DNA of 47,329 nt, taken from a virus. Numbering within the stretch: the first letter of the stretch is position 1; each line of letters starts with the position of its first letter. The DNA lies in IMG/VR virus record IMGVR_UViG_3300017818_000027, positions 1 to 47,329 of that record. One strand, 5' to 3'. Positions 42,934 through 47,329 of this stretch are shown here, piece by piece. Both the position numbers and the translations under genes were made by a program. The notes beneath the pieces were generated by a model. The model did not search any database. It was not told where the DNA came from and saw only the letters and a program-made list of their open reading frames with translations.

Positions 42934-43832
42934 GTTGATTGATCAAATGTAATTGGAATTTGAAAAGTTTCCGGAACTCCTTGTTCAATTTGTTCTTCTG
43001 TTGCTCTAACATCCATAGGAGGTACTTGAAATTTTTCTTTTTCAGTTTTAATATGTTCTTGTAAAGCATTAAAAAATTTCTTTTCACTATTTTCTAAAAA
43101 TTCTGTAATAAAGGCTCTTTCAGTTACTTCTGTTGTATCTTCAGCTGATAGTAAAGTAATTTTTTCTACACTATTTGCAACCATTTGCAGTGTTAGGTCT
43201 CTTATTTTATTAAAACTTTCTGTAAATTTTTGAAGTTTTATATCTTCTTGCATATCATCTGTGTTTACAAGTGCAAGTATTCTTTGTTCTTCAAAAGTTT
43301 GCATGTTAATTTTACTAAAATCCATATAGGTCAACGGTTTTGTTGTAACTTCCATATTTTCAAAAGTAAATGTTGGATTGAACACAGCATTTGTGTATCT
43401 ATCTAGTACTTGTCGGAGGTCGATAGAGTAATCAACAGTTTCTTTTAAGCCTGGAGGAGTAGCAGTAATTTCCATTGTTTCACCATAGGTTGCAATTCTA
43501 ATAGCAACAAGACTTGCATCAATATCTAGTGCTGGCATTTTCCAAGGATCTTTAATATTAGGAATACAACTTTTTATCATGTCTACAGTTGCTTGTCCAT
43601 TTAAAAGAGCATCAGGTGTTTTAAGAGCTAGTTCGTCTTTTGCTGTCATAGCATAAACTGGAAGCTCTCCGTTTTCTGGCATTTCTAAACTACCTTCTGG
43701 ATAGTATTTTCCTTTGCTAGGCAGTGTTAGATAAATTTTAGGTTGTCTAAAATGTTTTCTAAGTGGATTGTCTCCACTTGGTTTTATTTCTTGCATAAGT
43801 GGGTTATGTCCACTAGGCTTTATTTCTGGCAT
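42921..43832 (-). CDS. 26: baseplate hub assembly protein gp26 / tail assembly chaperone
   Basis: A 303-residue member of the T4 gp26 baseplate-hub family: IYLTLPSKGKYYPEGSLEMP, then LPVYAMTAKDELALKTPDAL and VDMIKSCIPNI, with DIDASLVAIRIATYG at about residues 105-120. It is larger than T4 gp26 (208). The first 30 residues hold a short duplicated MPEIKPSGHNPL / MQEIKPSGDNPL repeat. The gene ends at a frameshift signal that can extend it by 76 residues, and it lies next to a tape-measure-like gene. That is exactly how tail-assembly chaperones of other tailed phages are arranged. GGAGGA precedes the ATG, with a perfect late promoter at 43876-43883. Confidence 0.88.
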   Translation of the reverse strand: MPEIKPSGHNPLMQEIKPSGDNPLRKHFRQPKIYLTLPSKGKYYPEGSLEMPENGELPVYAMTAKDELALKTPDALLNGQATVDMIKSCIPNIKDPWKMPALDIDASLVAIRIATYGETMEITATPPGLKETVDYSIDLRQVLDRYTNAVFNPTFTFENMEVTTKPLTYMDFSKINMQTFEEQRILALVNTDDMQEDIKLQKFTESFNKIRDLTLQMVANSVEKITLLSAEDTTEVTERAFITEFLENSEKKFFNALQEHIKTEKEKFQVPPMDVRATEEQIEQGVPETFQIPITFDQSTFFA

Positions 43833-43843
43833 ATTTTCCTCCG

Positions 43844-43851
43844 CATAAATA
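43844..43851 (+). promoter_or_regulatory. T4-type late promoter CATAAATA
   Basis: CATAAATACAT on the plus strand, about 60 nt before the ATG at 43911. It overlaps the leader of the divergent gp26 transcript. Confidence 0.6.
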
Positions 43852-43875
43852 CATTATAATCGTATATATGAATTA

Positions 43876-43883
43876 TATTTATA
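43876..43883 (-). promoter_or_regulatory. T4-type late promoter TATAAATA
   Basis: The minus strand reads TATAAATATA, a perfect late consensus, about 44 nt before the gp26 ATG at 43832. Its start site lies downstream of the plus-strand start site, so the two leaders overlap. Confidence 0.75.
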
Positions 43884-43910
43884 TACGCACATAATGGGAT
43901 TCTGTTGTTT

Positions 43911-46376
43911 ATGACTGTAAAAGGTACTATAGGTCAAGAAGATGTAATTTTAGAAGACGCGGCCACGGAAGCCACGCTCAAATCCATACTTGCCGCTATA
44001 CAAGGCGGTGGCATGGGCGGTGGTGGAGGTGCAGGAGGCGGCCCTAAGCAAGCCCAGCAAAAGCTACTGGATCTGGCCAAGCAAACTGGTAAAACTAGTA
44101 AAACCGTAAAAGATTTTGAAGAAGATGTAGAAAATGCAGGTAATGCTCTTACTAGAGGATTCGGACATATTGGTCAAGGACTATCAAACATTGCTATGGA
44201 GTTTATGTCAGGCACTGACAGACTCAGCGAATTTAGCCAACACATAACAGGAGTAATATCTAACATTCCTATTATAGGAGGAATGCTTGGAGGTGGTCTA
44301 CAATTACTTACAAGTGTAGTCGATCAACAAATTGATGTATTTAGAGACATGTCAAAAGTAGGTGCAGGTTTTGGTAATGACCTAATGGCAACTAGACTAG
44401 CGGCCGCTAATGCTGGACTACAATTAGATACGTTCACAGGTATAATTACACAAAATTTAGATAACTTAAATTTCTTTGCAGGCTCTGCTTCTGAAGCATC
44501 AAGACGTTTTGCTAACATAAGTGGACAAGTACAAAAAAATCAAATGCAATTCTCAAGATTAGGAATGACTATGGAAGAAGTTGGCCAATATACTGCTGAC
44601 TACATAGCATTGCAAGCTAGATCCGGTAGGGCACAAAGGATGACTGATGCTCAATTAGCCGCAGGAACTCAAGGATATATCAAGAATTTAGATCAATTAG
44701 CTAGAATGACCGGTAAACAGCGTGACGAGATTGCGGCTGAACTAAAATCACAAGCAGAAGATGATAGAATTAATTTGTTGTTTGCTAGCCTTGATGCTGG
44801 GGCACAACAAAACATACAAAATGTTCTGTCAATGGTTGGTGATGCATCTCCAGAAATGAAAAATGCACTTACAGAAATGATAGCTACAGGCGGTGCTCCT
44901 CTAACAATGTATGGAGCAGAACTTGTAAATGCAAATTCAAATTTAGCGGCCGCGGCCCAAAATTTAAAAAATAATGCACCTGGTGCAATGGAAGAATTTT
45001 TGAAAGAAATGGACATTGCTGTAAGGAATTCACAAAATGCTGGACAAGCACATTTAGATACACTAGCCGTATCTAGAGCACTAGGTAACGAATATGGTGC
45101 GGCAACATCAGACATGGTTAGTATGAATGATAATATGCTTGATAGGTATTTGGAATCGCAACGTGAGTTAAATGCACAAACAGAAGATACAAAATTAGAC
45201 ATGACTAATTTTGAAAGTGCAATTACAAAAATTAAAAATACTATACAAACTGCATTGATAGACAGCGGTATCTTCACACTTATTAATACAGAAATGAGTA
45301 AATTTACAGCTTGGTTAAGTGGTCCTGAGGCACTAACAGCAGTGCAAGGAGCAATACAGCCTTTTGTAGATTTTTTCAAAGGTTTTATTGCAGACTTTAA
45401 TGATCCTACAAAAGAACCTATGGCGGTTATCAAAGAATATCTAAACAAAGGATTAAGCAAACTAGGTGAACTAATTAAACCATTAATTGCAAGTGCATTC
45501 AGTGGACTAGGCAGTATGATTATGGGAGCTATCTTTGGCGGTGGCAGTAGTGATGAAACATCAGTACCTGGTGGACCTCCAGGGTCTGGAGATGAATCTT
45601 CGGGCGCAGGATCGGGAGGCATATTTGTAGGACTAGACGGTGCCTTAGAAAAATTAGCTACAATGGTAGCAGTAGGTGGAACAGTTTATCTTGCTATCAA
45701 AGGTTTCCAAATGTTACTAGGTGGATTTAGCGCACCAAATGTTATACTTGGTGCAGGTGTACTAGCAGGATTATTAATCGGTACAGGCGCGGCAATAGCC
45801 CTTGCAGGCCAAGGCATAAGTTCTGCAGGTGATGGCATAGAAAAAATGGCCACAGGTGTTGAACGTATGGCCGCAGTTAAAGATACAGCAAATCTAAAAG
45901 ACGTTGCAGTAGCACTTGGTGATCTAGGTAAGGCAATGATAGCTCTTACTGCTGGTGGAGTGCTTGACAGCATAATGAGTTTCTTTGGTGCCGATTCACC
46001 TTTTGAAAAACTAGTAAAAGGTATTAATGAGTTTTCACAAATTGATGCAACAGCAGTATCAAACCTAACTGCGTCTAGCAGTGGACTTGCAAATCTTAAA
46101 GCCTTTACTGAAGATTTAGATGCAGACGGTGTACGTAACTATGCAAGAGCTCTTAGAGAGTTAACAACAGCTATGAAACAACTGAACACAGTACTAGCTG
46201 ACCAAAATACAGGTAGAAAAGAGAGCGGATATGCAGTAGCAGACATGCTCAAATCTGGAGCATTAGGCGGCGGTGGCGGCATAAGTAATAGTGGAATGAG
46301 TCAATTAATTGATTTAATGCGTGAAAATAATAGAATAACAGACCAAATACGAAGGCTAACGGGCGATACTTTGTAG
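43911..46376 (+). CDS. tape-measure-like tail protein
   Basis: An 821-residue protein. I took the ATG at 43911 over a TTG two codons earlier. Long helical stretches, a Gly-rich linker near residues 35-50 (GGGMGGGGGAGGG), and several hydrophobic segments (ISNIPIIGGMLGGGLQLL near 125; ASAFSGLGSMIMGAIFGGG near 535; a pair near 585-640 containing GVLAGLLIGTGAAIALAG) are typical of tape-measure proteins, which set tail length and enter the cell envelope. It is adjacent to, and divergent from, gp26 with its frameshift. T4 gp29 (590) is the likely functional counterpart, but I see no specific motif to prove homology. The portal gene follows after 14 nt. Confidence 0.65.
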   Translation: MTVKGTIGQEDVILEDAATEATLKSILAAIQGGGMGGGGGAGGGPKQAQQKLLDLAKQTGKTSKTVKDFEEDVENAGNALTRGFGHIGQGLSNIAMEFMSGTDRLSEFSQHITGVISNIPIIGGMLGGGLQLLTSVVDQQIDVFRDMSKVGAGFGNDLMATRLAAANAGLQLDTFTGIITQNLDNLNFFAGSASEASRRFANISGQVQKNQMQFSRLGMTMEEVGQYTADYIALQARSGRAQRMTDAQLAAGTQGYIKNLDQLARMTGKQRDEIAAELKSQAEDDRINLLFASLDAGAQQNIQNVLSMVGDASPEMKNALTEMIATGGAPLTMYGAELVNANSNLAAAAQNLKNNAPGAMEEFLKEMDIAVRNSQNAGQAHLDTLAVSRALGNEYGAATSDMVSMNDNMLDRYLESQRELNAQTEDTKLDMTNFESAITKIKNTIQTALIDSGIFTLINTEMSKFTAWLSGPEALTAVQGAIQPFVDFFKGFIADFNDPTKEPMAVIKEYLNKGLSKLGELIKPLIASAFSGLGSMIMGAIFGGGSSDETSVPGGPPGSGDESSGAGSGGIFVGLDGALEKLATMVAVGGTVYLAIKGFQMLLGGFSAPNVILGAGVLAGLLIGTGAAIALAGQGISSAGDGIEKMATGVERMAAVKDTANLKDVAVALGDLGKAMIALTAGGVLDSIMSFFGADSPFEKLVKGINEFSQIDATAVSNLTASSSGLANLKAFTEDLDADGVRNYARALRELTTAMKQLNTVLADQNTGRKESGYAVADMLKSGALGGGGGISNSGMSQLIDLMRENNRITDQIRRLTGDTL

Positions 46377-46390
46377 TATAGGAATAGAAA

Positions 46391-47329
46391 ATGAGTTGGA
46401 AAAAATATTTTACACCAGTGCCAACAGCTGATAACTTAGGGGGAAGTTTCAGTCCTTTAGGTGGCGGTAAAAGAGGCGGTGGTGCTACAGCAGGACCAGC
46501 AAGGTCAAATTATAACAGTTATCTACCAGATGTATATGTAGGTAGTCCAAATCGTGTAGAGCGTTATGGACAATACAATACAATGGATTTAGATTCAGAA
46601 GTAAATGCCGCACTAGACATTTTAGCAGAATTTTGCTCCCAAAAAAATACACAAAACAAAACTCCATTCCTATTAGATTTTAAAAAGAAAGCAACTAATT
46701 CAGAAACTACTATTCTACAACAGTATCTTTTACAATGGTGTAAAGTACAAAATTTTGAAACACGTATGTTTAGAATTATGCGTAATGCATTTAAATATGG
46801 CGATCAATTTTTTATTAGAGATCCAGAAACAAAAAAATTATTTCATGTAGATCCAGCAAACGTTGTTAGGATTATTGTAAATGAAAGTGAAGGAAAAACA
46901 CCTGAACAATATGTAATTAAAAATTTTAATTTAAACTTTGCTGACATGGTAGCAACAACTCCTCATCAAACTAACGGAAATGTTACTGGTGGAGGAGATG
47001 GTTACTTAACAGGCGGTGTCAGAGGAATGGTAGGACAAGCACCTACGCAAGCTGGTAGCAGATTTCAACAAGGTGAAAATGAAATAACTATAGATGCAAA
47101 ACATGTAGTTCATTTAAGTTTGTCAGAAGGCTTAGACAACAATTTTCCATTTGGTAATTCACTATTAGAAACAATTTTTAAAGTATACAAACAAAAAGAA
47201 TTATTAGAAGATGCGATTATTATCTATCGTGTCCAACGTGCACCAGAGCGCAGAGTATTCTACGTTGATGTGGGCAACATGCCTTCACACCTTGCTATGC
47301 AGTTTGTGGAGCGTGTTAAAACGGAAATA
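46391..47329 (+). CDS. 20: portal vertex protein gp20 (3' end beyond window)
   Basis: The first 313 codons of a T4-type portal protein; no stop is reached. Diagnostic segments are RVERYGQYNTMDLDSEVNAA (about residues 56-75), the LDILAEFCSQ that follows, RMFRIMRNAFKYGDQFFIRD (about 125-145), HVVHLSLSEGLDNNFPFGNS (about 237-256) and the RVQRAPERRVFYVDVGNMP block (about 279-297). The portal forms the dodecameric DNA channel and nucleates head assembly. The N-terminal Gly-rich part (LGGGKRGGGATAG) is typical of marine relatives. AGGA lies at good distance before the ATG. Confidence 0.95.
   Translation, partial: MSWKKYFTPVPTADNLGGSFSPLGGGKRGGGATAGPARSNYNSYLPDVYVGSPNRVERYGQYNTMDLDSEVNAALDILAEFCSQKNTQNKTPFLLDFKKKATNSETTILQQYLLQWCKVQNFETRMFRIMRNAFKYGDQFFIRDPETKKLFHVDPANVVRIIVNESEGKTPEQYVIKNFNLNFADMVATTPHQTNGNVTGGGDGYLTGGVRGMVGQAPTQAGSRFQQGENEITIDAKHVVHLSLSEGLDNNFPFGNSLLETIFKVYKQKELLEDAIIIYRVQRAPERRVFYVDVGNMPSHLAMQFVERVKTEI

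Noticed and set aside
43905-43910. TTG start for the tape-measure-like gene.
   Set aside because: An ATG two codons on is the simpler choice; neither has a strong ribosome site.
44693-45622. Long antisense frame (309 codons) inside the tape-measure-like gene, and a 232-codon antisense frame at 41659-42357.
   Set aside because: Both are mirror images of Ala/Gly-rich coding on plus, have no ribosome sites, and have compositions typical of antisense shadows.
1-47329. CRISPR arrays, insertion sequences, attachment sites, photosynthesis or other host-derived metabolic genes.
   Set aside because: No regularly spaced repeats, transposase motifs or metabolic enzymes were seen.

Overview
The window is part of the genome of a T4-like contractile-tailed phage (myovirus) of the marine 'exo-T-even' kind. 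It carries recognisable counterparts of T4 gp55, gp46, gp47, gp48/54, gp53, gp5, gp25, gp6, gp26 and gp20. The DNA is AT-rich (about 35% G+C by eye), the intergenic gaps are tiny and many stop and start codons overlap. Composition and gene style resemble T4-like phages of SAR11/Pelagibacter or of marine cyanobacteria. No host-diagnostic gene is present, so the host is an inference. No tRNA, CRISPR array or insertion sequence was seen.

Layout. Positions 1-35011 are almost entirely a minus-strand late block. In the order of transcription (right to left) it runs: tail-tube cap gp48/54-like, wedge gp53, a gp27-like hub protein, gp5 spike with a GH19-type lysozyme domain, a CHAP amidase, a PAAR tip, gp25, gp6, a giant 4950-residue virion protein, a 200-residue structural protein, three fibre-like proteins sharing an N-terminal module, and two paralogous structural proteins. 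A truncated gene behind its own consensus sigma-70 promoter lies at the left edge. Positions 35096-39698 are a plus-strand early/middle operon: gp55 late sigma factor, gp47 and gp46 recombination nuclease, two small unknown proteins and a GIY-YIG nuclease. It is followed by an unusually GC-rich, highly structured non-coding stretch that ends in a strong intrinsic terminator. From 40098 the late genes resume: two candidate encapsidated proteins on plus, gp26 with a frameshifted extension on minus, then a tape-measure-like protein and the portal gp20 (cut by the window end) on plus.

How it works together. Sigma-70-type promoters drive gp55 and gp47/46. gp55 should then activate late promoters, seen as TATAAATA-like octamers in front of at least nine structural genes. 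The two promoter classes sit back to back at 35035-35070.

Strongest unusual signals. (1) A textbook -1 ribosomal frameshift signal at the end of gp26 (slippery TTTTTTC, 6-nt spacer, 10-bp hairpin) would fuse gp26 to a 76-codon frame that has no AUG near its start. This matches the tail-assembly-chaperone arrangement of other tailed phages. (2) The pentamer GCWGC (GCAGC/GCTGC) appears to be absent from all 47 kb, whereas GCCGC/GCGGC are common; every Ala-Ala pair inspected is recoded to fit. (3) The 39697-40006 structured RNA matches no family I recognise. (4) The two proteins at 40098-42700 carry T4 prohead-protease-like cleavage motifs.
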